DNA of 12,739 nucleotides, taken from NCBI GenBank assembly GCA_016207545.1, contig JACQPO010000129.1, positions 1 to 12,739 of the forward strand, in the 5' to 3' direction. Position 1 is the stretch's first letter, and each line of letters begins with the position of its first letter. Source of the DNA: Methanobacteriota archaeon. Its GTDB lineage: Archaea; Thermoplasmatota; Thermoplasmata; RBG-16-68-12; EA-27. The notes below the pieces were generated by a model. That model searched no databases and was not told where the DNA came from. It worked only from the letters and a program-made list of their open reading frames with translations. A program made the position numbers and the translations under genes. This document shows positions 1 through 6,647 of the stretch, piece after piece.

Positions 1-573
1 CACCTCCGCCATCTGGTCGAACGTCGGGTCGGACTGGCGGAACCGGATGTACCCGTTCTGGTCGACGATTACCACAACGGACAACGTCGTGACCCCGTAG
101 CTCCGGCTGACCCCCGCCGTATCTCCCGCGTAGATCCAAGGGGTCCCGTACGTTGCGGCGTAGGCGTTGAGGTCCGCGTCCGATCGGGCCTCCGGGAGCA
201 TCTCGAGGGAGACGATCTGGACCCGGTCGCCGAACGTGTCGTACAGTGGCCTCAGATGATCACGCGTTTCAATCTTGCATGGAAGGCACCAGTCGGAGGA
301 CGTCATGAAGAACAGGACGACGGGACGGCCGCGGAACTGGCTGAGCCGGAACGTGTTCCCATGGCTGTCGACGAGGGAGAAGTCCGGCGCGGGGGATCCG
401 GACGGGGACGCGCCCGAGAACGACGTGAACGCGAGGTACGCGAATCCGGCGCCGAGCACGACAAGCGCGCCTGCAAGGGCCACGAGTTTGGTCCTGTGCG
501 CGCGGGCCTCCGCCCGTTTCGCCTGTTCTCGCTCCTCCCTTCGACGTTGTTTCTCGCGCCTTCGATGCGCCAT
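1..573 (-). CDS. TlpA-like membrane-anchored thioredoxin-fold protein (3' end beyond the window)
   Basis: The minus strand is open without a stop from an ATG at 573 to the window edge (191 codons), so the C-terminus is missing. The N-terminus is very basic (residues 1-29), followed by one hydrophobic segment (about 29-50). That predicts an anchor with the rest outside the membrane. A thioredoxin/TlpA domain follows from about residue 62 (APDFSLVDSHG), with the redox motif W95-C-L-P-C99-K and then DRVQIVSLEML and VVVIVDQNGYIRFR, typical of the fold. Family role: thiol-disulfide exchange on exported proteins, usually kept reduced by a CcdA/DsbD carrier. The ccdA gene ends 16 bases upstream, and GGGAGGT about 10 bases before the ATG supports this start. 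An operon with ccdA and the 1319-1942 redoxin is likely. The substrate cannot be told from sequence. Confidence 0.88.
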   Translation of the reverse strand, partial: MAHRRREKQRRREEREQAKRAEARAHRTKLVALAGALVVLGAGFAYLAFTSFSGASPSGSPAPDFSLVDSHGNTFRLSQFRGRPVVLFFMTSSDWCLPCKIETRDHLRPLYDTFGDRVQIVSLEMLPEARSDADLNAYAATYGTPWIYAGDTAGVSRSYGVTTLSVVVIVDQNGYIRFRQSDPTFDQMAEV

Positions 574-589
574 CCCTACGACCTCCCGC

Positions 590-1315
590 TCACCGCCAAA
601 CCACCGCGTAGAAGTAGACGACGACGAACCCCGCCACGACCACCAGCACGGCGCTCGCCCGCTGGATGTGGGGCACGATCCTGCGCACGTAGGTCCTCGC
701 CGCTCCCTCGGACAGGGAGAGGGCAACGGACACCCCGACCATGACGAGCCCCATCCCGGCGGCGTAGGCGAGGAGGACGAAGAACGCGCCCTCCGCGCCC
801 CCGACGGCGAGGCTTGCGAGGAGCGTGGAGAGGAACACGGGCAACGTGCATCCGAGGGAGGCGAGACCGTAGCCGATGCCGAACGTGAAGATGGATGCGG
901 GCGAGCGGGACGTCGGGCCGCGGAGACGGAGGTGGAACGTTGGAACGGTGCCTGTCAGGAGGAGCAGTCCGAGCGCGATGATGGCAACCCCGATGCCGAT
1001 GGAAATCCACTTGAGGTATGCACCGAGAAGGTGGACGCCGAGCTGGGAGACGAGAAACCCAATGCCCAGGAACAAGAGGAAGAAGCCGGACGCCGCCAAG
1101 CCCCCCAGCTTGAGGCCCTCGGCGACGCGGGGCCACATGGTTTCGACGCGCGCGAATCCGCCGACCGGGTTCCCATGTCCCTGGGACGAGCCCTTGGGCC
1201 CGCTCGCCACGAAATACCCTACGTACGCGGGAAACAGGCCGACGCTGCAGGGGGAGAAGAAGGAGGCCGCACCGGCGGCAAAGGCGAAACCGATGAGGAA
1301 CGGATCGAGGGCCAC
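590..1315 (-). CDS. ccdA: CcdA/DsbD-family transmembrane thiol-disulfide electron carrier
   Basis: This 241-residue protein has about six hydrophobic segments (near 6-30, 70-90, 100-122, 142-170, 178-200 and 218-238). It has the two family cysteines in the expected places: C23 in FFSPCSVGLFPAYVGYF and C156 in SLGCTLPVF. CcdA proteins pass reducing equivalents from cytoplasmic thioredoxin across the membrane to exported thioredoxin-like partners through this Cys pair. The length matches the minimal six-helix CcdA rather than the three-domain DsbD. The start is GTG at 1315, three bases after the upstream redoxin stop, with a GGTGAT-type site inside that gene's end, so translation is probably coupled. 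It sits between two redoxin genes, which are the obvious partners. Some CcdA-family proteins have been linked to mercury uptake (MerV type, with a metal-binding domain). No such domain is present here, so electron transfer is preferred. Confidence 0.9.
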   Translation of the reverse strand: MALDPFLIGFAFAAGAASFFSPCSVGLFPAYVGYFVASGPKGSSQGHGNPVGGFARVETMWPRVAEGLKLGGLAASGFFLLFLGIGFLVSQLGVHLLGAYLKWISIGIGVAIIALGLLLLTGTVPTFHLRLRGPTSRSPASIFTFGIGYGLASLGCTLPVFLSTLLASLAVGGAEGAFFVLLAYAAGMGLVMVGVSVALSLSEGAARTYVRRIVPHIQRASAVLVVVAGFVVVYFYAVVWR

Positions 1316-1318
1316 GGG

Positions 1319-1942
1319 TTACATCACCTTCTCCAGCCAGGCGGAGAGGGTCTCCGCGTCCGTCATCTTGTCGTCGCGATACCGAATGAATCCTTCGCGG
1401 TCGATGACGAAGGTGCTCGTTTCCTCGGCCTCGTAGAGCCTCGTGACGGTACCCTCGAAGTCGAGCGCCAAGGTCCAGTTGAACTCCATTATTTTCCGGA
1501 ACTCTTCGGGAGAGTAGTAGTTGTAGGGGCTGTCCAACGCGATCGACAGGAACGCGACGTTGTCCTTGACCGAGGCCTCGATCTCTTCCATGTAGTAGAC
1601 TTCGAGGGCGGAGTAGGAACAGCATACGAGGATCACGAAGTGGATGACGACGACCTTTCCTGGAAAACGGGAGAGGGACACAGCATCACCGCCATCTGTG
1701 GGCAACACGAAGTCAGGTGCCATCATCGGGGTCGAACTCTCTTCATCGGGTACCGGGCCGGGGCGCGCCCACTGGAGCGCGAGCAGGGAGATTGCGAGGA
1801 CAAGGACGACGGATACGCCCCGCCAACGAGCTCGCCTCGCCCGCGAACGCCCGCGACGAAGGGGTTTGCCCTCTGGAAACTGGATGGAGACCGCGTTAGG
1901 GTCCCGCGGTTTCAGGTGCTCGGGCGATGTCAGTCGAGGCAT
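1319..1942 (-). CDS. Membrane-anchored redoxin (AhpC/TlpA-like) with a Cys-Cys pair in place of CxxC
   Basis: This is a 207-residue protein with a basic N-terminus, one membrane segment (about 42-58) and a thioredoxin-like domain from residue 75 (APDFVLPTDGGDAVSLSRF). The strand before the active site (GKVVVIHFVILV) is followed by C107-C108-S-Y-S. A normal WCxxC would place a second Cys three residues after the first, but here the two cysteines are adjacent. Later motifs (NVAFLSIALDSP, TSTFVIDREGFIRYRDD) are standard for the superfamily. It is the first gene of the minus-strand redoxin-ccdA-tlpA group, and it diverges from merA across a short promoter region. The ATG at 1942 has only a weak purine run before it, but a TATA-like element lies about 45 bases upstream. 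Redox chemistry or metal binding by the CC pair is inference. The family assignment is secure, the function is not. Confidence 0.85.
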   Translation of the reverse strand: MPRLTSPEHLKPRDPNAVSIQFPEGKPLRRGRSRARRARWRGVSVVLVLAISLLALQWARPGPVPDEESSTPMMAPDFVLPTDGGDAVSLSRFPGKVVVIHFVILVCCSYSALEVYYMEEIEASVKDNVAFLSIALDSPYNYYSPEEFRKIMEFNWTLALDFEGTVTRLYEAEETSTFVIDREGFIRYRDDKMTDAETLSAWLEKVM

Positions 1943-2047
1943 ATCCTTGGCAGTCCCATGTCCGCTCGTATCAAAGTAGATTCATATATTAATGTGTGTT
2001 GTACGGGTTCTAATCGTCGAAATCCGATTGCGGAGGAAGTGAGTCGC
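1943..2047. promoter_or_regulatory. Divergent promoter region between the redoxin group and merA
   Basis: This is the most AT-rich stretch of the region. TTCATATATTAA at 1981-1992 reads as an archaeal TATA box on both strands. It would give start points near 2012 for merA and near 1961 for the minus-strand redoxin. GGAGG at 2032-2036 lies 11 bases before the merA ATG. AATCG (2012-2016) and CGATT (2025-2029) form a small inverted repeat at the predicted merA start point, a position where a repressor could act. Both the operator role and the start points are inference. Confidence 0.55.
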
Positions 2048-3457
2048 ATGACACAACGGTACGACTTAATCATCCTGGGCGGCGGTGCGGCAGCGTTCAG
2101 CGCGGCGATCCGCGCAGACCGGAACGGGGCGAAGGCCCTCATGATCGACGGGGGCACGATTGGCGGCACGTGCGTGAACGTCGGGTGCGTGCCGAGCAAG
2201 CGCCACCTGGCGGTGGGCGACCAGTACTTCCGGATCGCGAACGGACCGTTCAAGGGTCTCTCCCTCGAGGACGGATGGTCCGCGGATTTTCCCGCGATCG
2301 TCCGCACGAAGGACCGACTCATCGCCTCCCTCCGGAAGGGGAAGTACGAGGACGTGTTGGCGGCGTTGAAGGGCGTCGAGTACGTGCGGGGCATGGCCTC
2401 CTTCGTCTCCCCCCGCGAGGTAAAGGTCGGGAAGAAGCGCTACGAGGGGGAGAAGTTCGTGATCGCCACGGGGTCGTCCCCCACGATCCCGCCAATTCCG
2501 GGCATCCGCGAAGTCGACCTCCTGACGAACGTCGAGGCCCTGTCGCTGAAGGATCGTCCGGGCTCGATGATTGTTCTTGGGGGCCGGGCTCTCGGCCTCG
2601 AGTTCGCGCAGATGTACCAGCACCTCGGGACGCAGGTTATCGTGTTGCAGCGGAGCGCCCGGATTGTCCCGGAAGAAGAGCCGGAGGTCTCCGAGTATCT
2701 GCGCCGGTACCTCGAGGAAGACGGCGTCGAGATCTACACGGGCGTCGACGTGGCGTCCGTCGAACGCAAGAAGGGACGGAAGGTCGTCGCCGCCAAGGTG
2801 GGCGGCGGGCGACGGACGTTCGAGGCCGACGAACTCCTCCTCGCGACGGGGCGCACGCCCAACACGGAGACGCTCAACCTCCCGGCGGCGGGGGTCAGCG
2901 TGAAGGGGGACAAGGGCGTGAAGGTCGACGCCCAGATGCGCACGACCGTGCCCCACATCTTCGCGGGCGGGGACGTGAAGGGGAAGCCGATGCTCGAGAC
3001 GACCGCCGCCAAGGAGGGGTACATCGCCGCGGAGAACGCGCTCGCGAAGCGTGGGCTGACGATGGACTACCGGGCGGTCCCCCACGCGGTGTTCACAAAT
3101 CCCGCGGTGGCCTCCGTCGGGCCCACGGACGCCGAGGCGAACGCGACCCAGCGCGTCCGTTGCGCGTGCAACACGGTGCTGCTAGACAAGGTGCCCAAGC
3201 CGCTCATCGTGGACGATCCGCGGGGCCTCGTCAAGATCGTCGCCGAGGCGAAAAGCCACAAGGTCTTGGGCGTGCACATCCTCGCCTCCCTCGCGCCGGA
3301 GATGATCCACGAGGGCGTGCTGGCGGTGAAGCACGGCCTCACGCTCGAGGACCTCCTCGACACGGTCCACGTGTTCCCGACGTACAGCGAGGCGATCAAG
3401 ATCGCCGCCCTCTCGTTCTTCGAGGACGTGGACAAGCTCACGTGTTGCGCCCTATGA
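2048..3457 (+). CDS. merA: Mercuric reductase, core form without the N-terminal metal-binding domain
   Basis: This 469-residue flavoprotein disulfide reductase would reduce Hg(II) to volatile Hg(0) with NADPH in the cytoplasm. In order it shows the FAD-binding LIILGGGAAAFSAA (7-20), the redox disulfide GGTCVNVGCVPSK (C42 and C47), ATGSSPTIPPIPG, the NAD(P) fold SMIVLGGRALGLEFAQ, and the FAD site HIFAGGD. The dimerisation domain contains VFTNPAVASVG and HVFPTYSEAIKIAA. The C-terminus KLTCCAL carries the vicinal Cys pair diagnostic of MerA, which separates it from lipoamide dehydrogenase. No HMA (NmerA) domain precedes it, as in many archaeal forms. The open frame continues far upstream, but the ATG at 2048 has GGAGG 11 bases before it, lies after the TATA element and begins the fold correctly. 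No merR, merB or Hg transporter genes are visible beside it. Confidence 0.93.
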   Translation: MTQRYDLIILGGGAAAFSAAIRADRNGAKALMIDGGTIGGTCVNVGCVPSKRHLAVGDQYFRIANGPFKGLSLEDGWSADFPAIVRTKDRLIASLRKGKYEDVLAALKGVEYVRGMASFVSPREVKVGKKRYEGEKFVIATGSSPTIPPIPGIREVDLLTNVEALSLKDRPGSMIVLGGRALGLEFAQMYQHLGTQVIVLQRSARIVPEEEPEVSEYLRRYLEEDGVEIYTGVDVASVERKKGRKVVAAKVGGGRRTFEADELLLATGRTPNTETLNLPAAGVSVKGDKGVKVDAQMRTTVPHIFAGGDVKGKPMLETTAAKEGYIAAENALAKRGLTMDYRAVPHAVFTNPAVASVGPTDAEANATQRVRCACNTVLLDKVPKPLIVDDPRGLVKIVAEAKSHKVLGVHILASLAPEMIHEGVLAVKHGLTLEDLLDTVHVFPTYSEAIKIAALSFFEDVDKLTCCAL

Positions 3458-3471
3458 GAGGAGAACGGGAA

Positions 3472-3501
3472 GGGCGGCGGTTGACGGACCCCGAGCCGCC
3501 C
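3472..3501. terminator. GC-rich hairpin between convergent merA and cupredoxin genes
   Basis: GGGCGGC (3472-3478) and GCCGCCC (3495-3501) can pair as a perfect 7-bp stem around a 16-base loop, in the 60-base gap where merA and the minus-strand group converge. There is no T-run on either side, so archaeal-type termination is not demonstrated. In GC-rich DNA a 7-bp GC stem may also arise by chance. Confidence 0.3.
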
Positions 3502-3517
3502 CTTCGCGGACGTTCGC

Positions 3518-3886
3518 CTATTCCGTGACGACGATCCTCGCCGTCATGTACGGGTGGGGGTCGCAGTGGTACTCGTACGTCCCGGGCTCCGTGAACGTGT
3601 ACGTGAACGTGGCCATGTGTCCCATCATGCCCGAGTCCGTCCCGGCGCCCATCCCCGGCATTGCCCCGTGTTCTCCGAACGAGACCGTGTGGCCCACGTG
3701 ATCCATGTTCGTCCACTGGACCGTCGTCCCCGCGCGTATCGTGAGGCTGCTCGGGCTGAACGCGTAATTCGCAATTGCGACACGCTCGTCGTCGCTCGGG
3801 GAGGACGCCCGCCACACGAGGGCCCCCACGCCGGCGACGAGGACGATGCTGGCCGCGACGGCGAAGATTGCGACCTTTCGATCCAT
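3518..3886 (-). CDS. Membrane-anchored type 1 (blue) copper protein, plastocyanin/amicyanin-like
   Basis: This 122-residue cupredoxin has one N-terminal hydrophobic segment (about 5-25), so the copper domain should sit outside the membrane. The beta-barrel begins at VAIANYAFSPSSLTIRAG, and the type 1 copper ligands are all present: H66 (HVGHTVSF), C108, H111 and M114 (YHCDPHPYM). The family carries single electrons between respiratory or redox proteins, or binds copper. Between H66 and C108 is an unusual Met/Gly-rich stretch (M76, M79, M87, M88, M91, with H73 and H90) that could bind Cu(I); that role is inference. The start is well fixed: ATG at 3886 with AAGGAGGATC at 3891-3900. This ribosome site overlaps the stop codon of the SHOCT gene upstream, so the two are very likely cotranscribed. 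Confidence 0.92.
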   Translation of the reverse strand: MDRKVAIFAVAASIVLVAGVGALVWRASSPSDDERVAIANYAFSPSSLTIRAGTTVQWTNMDHVGHTVSFGEHGAMPGMGAGTDSGMMGHMATFTYTFTEPGTYEYHCDPHPYMTARIVVTE

Positions 3887-3899
3887 CTCCGATCCTCCT

Positions 3900-4235
3900 T
3901 CAGTGGGTCCCTCGTTCCAGCTCGGACCGCATGCGCACGTATTCCTCTTGCGTCAGTTCCCCGCGCGCGAACCGCACGTTGAGGGTCTCGAGCGCGGGGG
4001 ACGCGGGCACGTACGTCTGCGACGGCGCCAAGGCGCCCAGGGCTGCGAGCAGGAGCACGATTAAGAACACGGCGGGCACGACCATGAACAGGACGCCCCA
4101 GCCCATCCCCCACCCCATCATGCCGGTTCCACCGCCATACGGCGCGAAGAAGGCCGCGAAGAGGGCTATCAGCCCGACGGCGAGGACGACCGCCAGCCCC
4201 AACCAGACCAGGGGGCTCGTTTGTTTCGTTTCCAT
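3900..4235 (-). CDS. Two-helix membrane protein with C-terminal SHOCT domain
   Basis: This 111-residue protein has two hydrophobic helices (about 9-30 and 47-69) around a Gly/Met/Trp-rich loop (GGGTGMMGWGMGWG). A SHOCT motif follows at about 81-107: ALETLNVRFARGELTQEEYVRM. SHOCT is a short helical module found at the ends of many membrane proteins, probably for oligomerisation; its exact function is unsettled. I prefer ATG 4235, which has AAGGTGA five bases before it, over an in-frame GTG at 4244 that is itself part of that ribosome site. The stop overlaps the ribosome site of the cupredoxin gene, so the pair appears to form one transcript. The Met-rich loop shared in character with the cupredoxin hints at a common metal context, which is inference. 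Confidence 0.87.
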   Translation of the reverse strand: METKQTSPLVWLGLAVVLAVGLIALFAAFFAPYGGGTGMMGWGMGWGVLFMVVPAVFLIVLLLAALGALAPSQTYVPASPALETLNVRFARGELTQEEYVRMRSELERGTH

Positions 4236-4345
4236 TTCCTTCACCTTGAGGTCTTTTCGCCTCGTCCCTCTATCCGCTGAAAGGGGCCTTCAGGTCTTCG
4301 TGAAAAGAGGCGCGATGGCGGTGCAAAGCGTGCAAAAGGTCGCCG
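4236..4345 (-). promoter_or_regulatory. Intergenic region upstream of the SHOCT-cupredoxin pair
   Basis: It holds a strong ribosome site (AAGGTGA on the minus strand, about 4240-4246) and a weak TATA-like GGATAGAG near 4271. An imperfect palindrome CTGAAAGGGGCCTTCAG lies at 4277-4293, and a direct repeat GTGCAAAGC/GTGCAAAAG at 4321-4338 just past the upstream regulator's stop. Any of these could be an operator or a terminator; none is proven by sequence. Confidence 0.3.
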
Positions 4346-4885
4346 TCACGCCTTCTGCCGCCACGCGTCCGAGAGGCGGATGCGGTTCGTCATCCCGTGC
4401 CGCTCCCGTTGGATGAGGCCTTTGCCCTCCAAGCGGTCGAGGACCCGGGAGACCTTGGATCCGGAGAACAATCCCGCGCCCACGAGGTCCTTCTGGAGGA
4501 CGACGCCGCCGGCCTCGACGATGCGGCGGTACAGCTTCCGCTCGTCCCCCGTGAGGAGGCGAAGGGCAAGTTCCTGGACCACGCCCGAAGCGTCCCCGGC
4601 CTGCGAACCCCCGCGCGGGGTCTCGCCTCCCTCCGCCGATGGCGGCGAGAACATCGGGGTCTCCCCGCCGCGAAGGCCTCGGGTCAGGAACACGTAGGAG
4701 AGGGCCACGCCCGCGATGATCGCCGCGAGGAGGACGAACACCCCCCAAAGGATCAGGAAAGCCTCCGAAACCGTCGCGTGGTCGATGAAGAACGGGAGGA
4801 GCAGGATGAGCCCCACGAGGAGGATGGCTCCCGCCAGGGCGATCTTGGCCAGCGTGCGGCTCCGCGCGAGGAGGGTCGGATCCAT
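4346..4885 (-). CDS. Membrane-anchored winged helix-turn-helix regulator
   Basis: This is a 179-residue protein with two hydrophobic helices (about 13-34 and 42-67), a flexible Gly/Ser/Pro-rich linker (about 72-100) and a C-terminal winged-helix domain (about 105-176). The domain contains LTGDERKLYRRIVEAGGVVLQKDLV, the recognition-helix region SGSKVSRVLDRLEGKGLI and the wing QRERHGMTNRIRL. This is the typical MarR-like or IclR-like DNA-binding layout, tethered to the membrane, a design common in archaea. It lies upstream of and in the same direction as the SHOCT and cupredoxin genes, so it may regulate them; that is inference. The ATG at 4885 has only a weak GGCGGAA before it. An 11-codon reading frame (4885-4920) ends on the ATG in a TGATG overlap and might couple translation. 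Signal and DNA site are unknown. Confidence 0.85.
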   Translation of the reverse strand: MDPTLLARSRTLAKIALAGAILLVGLILLLPFFIDHATVSEAFLILWGVFVLLAAIIAGVALSYVFLTRGLRGGETPMFSPPSAEGGETPRGGSQAGDASGVVQELALRLLTGDERKLYRRIVEAGGVVLQKDLVGAGLFSGSKVSRVLDRLEGKGLIQRERHGMTNRIRLSDAWRQKA

Positions 4886-4995
4886 CAGGGTTCCGCCCGT
4901 CGAAGCCGGACGGCCGCCATAAGCCTTCCCGTTCCATCCCGTTGAGGCCGCGAGGGGAGGGCGGAGGCTCCGAAGGCTGGGCCTGGACGCGATGG

Positions 4996-5556
4996 CTACG
5001 GACTTCGGAGGACCTGCTGCGTCCTTCCGGGGGGCTGGAGCCAGCGGGCGACGACATCCTCGTGGCCCCGCGCATAAAACGTGGGCGGCGTCGTTTTCGG
5101 GTCAAACCACCCGAGGTCCGCGTACCATGGCGGCCCCTCGAGGAAGAAATCCCGCGGCGGGATTGCGTCGACGAGGAACCATAGGTCGAAGTGCGGCTGG
5201 CCCGGCGCCCGCGCGGGATCGTAGAGATCGACTTCCACGCGGGGCTCTCCGTAGGTCAAGCCGGGTAGCCGGAGGACCTGCTCCCCCACGCGCCGCGCGG
5301 CGACCCGAGGATCCTCTCCGAACTTGAGGTGGCTTGCGGGGATCGTCCAGCCGCGGCCGTGCCGTCGCCGGCGGTCCGCGTCGAGCCCGGTCAGTGTTTC
5401 CCACTGCGGGTCGTCCCCGTACTTCCCCAGGAGGATCTTCCCGTCGTGTTGCACGAAAAGGAAGACGCTCAGGCACATGCCGCCGGGCGGCAAGGATGAG
5501 AACCCCGCGGGCGGCCCGCCTTTCGTGAGCCACAAAAAGGGACCTTCGCCAGCCAT
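4996..5556 (-). CDS. Nudix-fold-like protein with a degenerate Nudix box
   Basis: This 186-residue protein starts at ATG 5556; the longer open frame upstream is low-complexity Arg-rich sequence and unlikely to be coding. The core shows the Nudix layout: CLSVFLFVQHDGKILLGKYGDDPQWETL, then a box region HLKFGEDPRVAARRVGEQVLRL (about 76-97), then PHFDLWFLVD and a C-terminal strand-helix part. The consensus box is GX5EX7REUXEEXGU. Here the central R-E appears as R-R and the E-E as E-Q, so two of the metal-binding glutamates are missing. Nudix enzymes hydrolyse nucleoside diphosphates linked to other groups. This one may be inactive, a binder, or use other residues. It stands alone on the minus strand, 110 bases from the next gene, and diverges from the epimerase-like gene at 5634. 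Confidence 0.72.
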   Translation of the reverse strand: MAGEGPFLWLTKGGPPAGFSSLPPGGMCLSVFLFVQHDGKILLGKYGDDPQWETLTGLDADRRRRHGRGWTIPASHLKFGEDPRVAARRVGEQVLRLPGLTYGEPRVEVDLYDPARAPGQPHFDLWFLVDAIPPRDFFLEGPPWYADLGWFDPKTTPPTFYARGHEDVVARWLQPPGRTQQVLRSP

Positions 5557-5601
5557 GGTCGTGTGTAGCGCGCCACGCGGGAAAAGGGTTCGCGCACCGG
5601 A

Positions 5602-5611
5602 GCCTACTTTT
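5602..5611 (+). promoter_or_regulatory. TATA-like element for the epimerase-like gene
   Basis: CCTACTTTT at 5603-5611 is centred 27 bases before the ATG at 5634, the distance expected for a leaderless archaeal transcript. There is no ribosome site before that ATG, which agrees with leaderless translation. The element is degenerate, so confidence is modest. Confidence 0.35.
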
Positions 5612-5633
5612 GGCGGCCGACTATGCCGCGTCG

Positions 5634-6530
5634 ATGAAAGTCCTCGTGACCGGTGCGAGCGGGTTCCTCGGCCGCGCGGCCGTGCACGCGTTGGCGGCGG
5701 CGGGGCATGACGTCGTCGGCCTCGTCCGCGCTCGGGAGAAAGCGGCGCTGGTAGAGGCCGCGGGGGGCAAGGCCGTCGTCGGCGACGTTCTCGACCTGAC
5801 CTCCCTCGGGCGGGCGATCCACGGCGCGGGCGCCGCAATCCACCTCGCCTCCGGCGCCACCGCCAAGGAGTCCGTCGCCGTCCGGGTTGGCGGGTGTCGG
5901 AACTTGCTGACCGCCGCGAAAGCGGAGAACGTGCGTCGCATCGTCGTGGGCTCCGGCTACTGGGTCCATGGCCATCGCGAAAGCACAATTACCGAGTTCA
6001 CGCCCTTCGCTCGGGGCGTGCCCACTTGGTACAACGGGCAGGCGGAGCGGATTGCGCTCGACGCTCATCGCGCGGGCCAAATCGGGGCGCTCGTCGTCCG
6101 CCCGGGCATGGTGTACGGGCCCGGGAGCTGGTTTGCGGCGATGGTCCGTGGGCTGCAGGACGGGACGTGGCGGTACGTCGGGAACGGCGCGAACCACTGG
6201 TCCCCCGTGCACTGGGCGGACGCGGGGGAAGCGTTCCGCGTCGTCCTCGAACTCGGGGAGCCCGGGGGCGCGTACCTCGTGTGCGACGACCGTCCCGTGC
6301 CCGTACGGACGTTCGCGTCGTTCGTCGCGGAGCGAATCGAGGCGCCGCCGCCAAAAGGCGTGCCGCGATTCTGGGCCGCGCTGACCCAGGGCCCTGCGCT
6401 GGCGCGCGCCCGAGGGGCGAACCAGGCGGCCTCGAACGCTCGGCTCAAGGCCCTCGGCTGGAGCCCCCGGTTCCCTGACTACCGCCAAGGGGTGCCGGAC
6501 ATGCTGCGGGCGATGGGCGTCCTCCGGTGA
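5634..6530 (+). CDS. NAD(P)-dependent epimerase/dehydratase-like protein (extended/atypical SDR)
   Basis: This 298-residue Rossmann-fold protein begins at the ATG at 5634, directly before the nucleotide-binding motif TGASGFLGRAAV (6-17). Further SDR landmarks are GDVLDL (50-55), AIHLAS (68-73), RIVVGSGYWVHG (102-113) and RPGMVYGPGSWF (156-167), plus HWADAGEAFRVVLE, which matches the usual HVDDvA region. It should bind NAD(P) and act on a sugar nucleotide, sterol-like or other hydroxy/keto substrate. The catalytic YxxxK reads Y133-N-G-Q-A137, so the Lys is replaced by Ala, placing it among atypical SDRs that may not be classical dehydrogenases. No sugar-pathway genes are adjacent. A TATA-like element 27 bases upstream suggests a leaderless transcript. 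Family is certain, substrate unknown. Confidence 0.87.
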   Translation: MKVLVTGASGFLGRAAVHALAAAGHDVVGLVRAREKAALVEAAGGKAVVGDVLDLTSLGRAIHGAGAAIHLASGATAKESVAVRVGGCRNLLTAAKAENVRRIVVGSGYWVHGHRESTITEFTPFARGVPTWYNGQAERIALDAHRAGQIGALVVRPGMVYGPGSWFAAMVRGLQDGTWRYVGNGANHWSPVHWADAGEAFRVVLELGEPGGAYLVCDDRPVPVRTFASFVAERIEAPPPKGVPRFWAALTQGPALARARGANQAASNARLKALGWSPRFPDYRQGVPDMLRAMGVLR

Positions 6531-6563
6531 CCCCGCGACCGTGCGCTCCCTAGGGGATCACCG

Positions 6564-6586
6564 AGTTGGAACAAATGACCAAACCG
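6564..6586 (+). repeat. Copy A of the palindromic element around the toroid gene
   Basis: The sequence starts AGTTGGAACA and ends TGACCAAACCG. It matches the downstream copy at 7838-7860 at 18 of 23 positions, including the whole TGACCAAACCG end. It is the most diverged copy and lies 30 bases after the epimerase-like gene. Confidence 0.5.
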
Positions 6587-6647
6587 TCCTGGGGGAGGAT
6601 GTTTGGCCCCGGCGGCGTTCGCGGCCCCCGGACCTTTCGTTGCGGTC

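Noticed and set aside
576..1625. Long minus-strand frame of 349 codons over ccdA
   Set aside because: Arg/Pro/His-rich shadow of the real genes in another frame, a common effect in GC-rich DNA.
2001..2030. Possible tRNA T-arm (GGGTTCTAATCG)
   Set aside because: No acceptor, D-arm or anticodon arm can be built around it, and the T-loop consensus is broken.
275..2047. Open frame extending merA about 590 codons upstream
   Set aside because: It lies antisense to ccdA and the two redoxin genes, is low in recognisable folds, and passes through the TATA region; merA starts at 2048 with its own ribosome site.
2170..3528. Long plus-strand frame of 452 codons over merA
   Set aside because: It has shadow composition (Arg/Gly-rich) and no domain; the merA frame is unambiguous.
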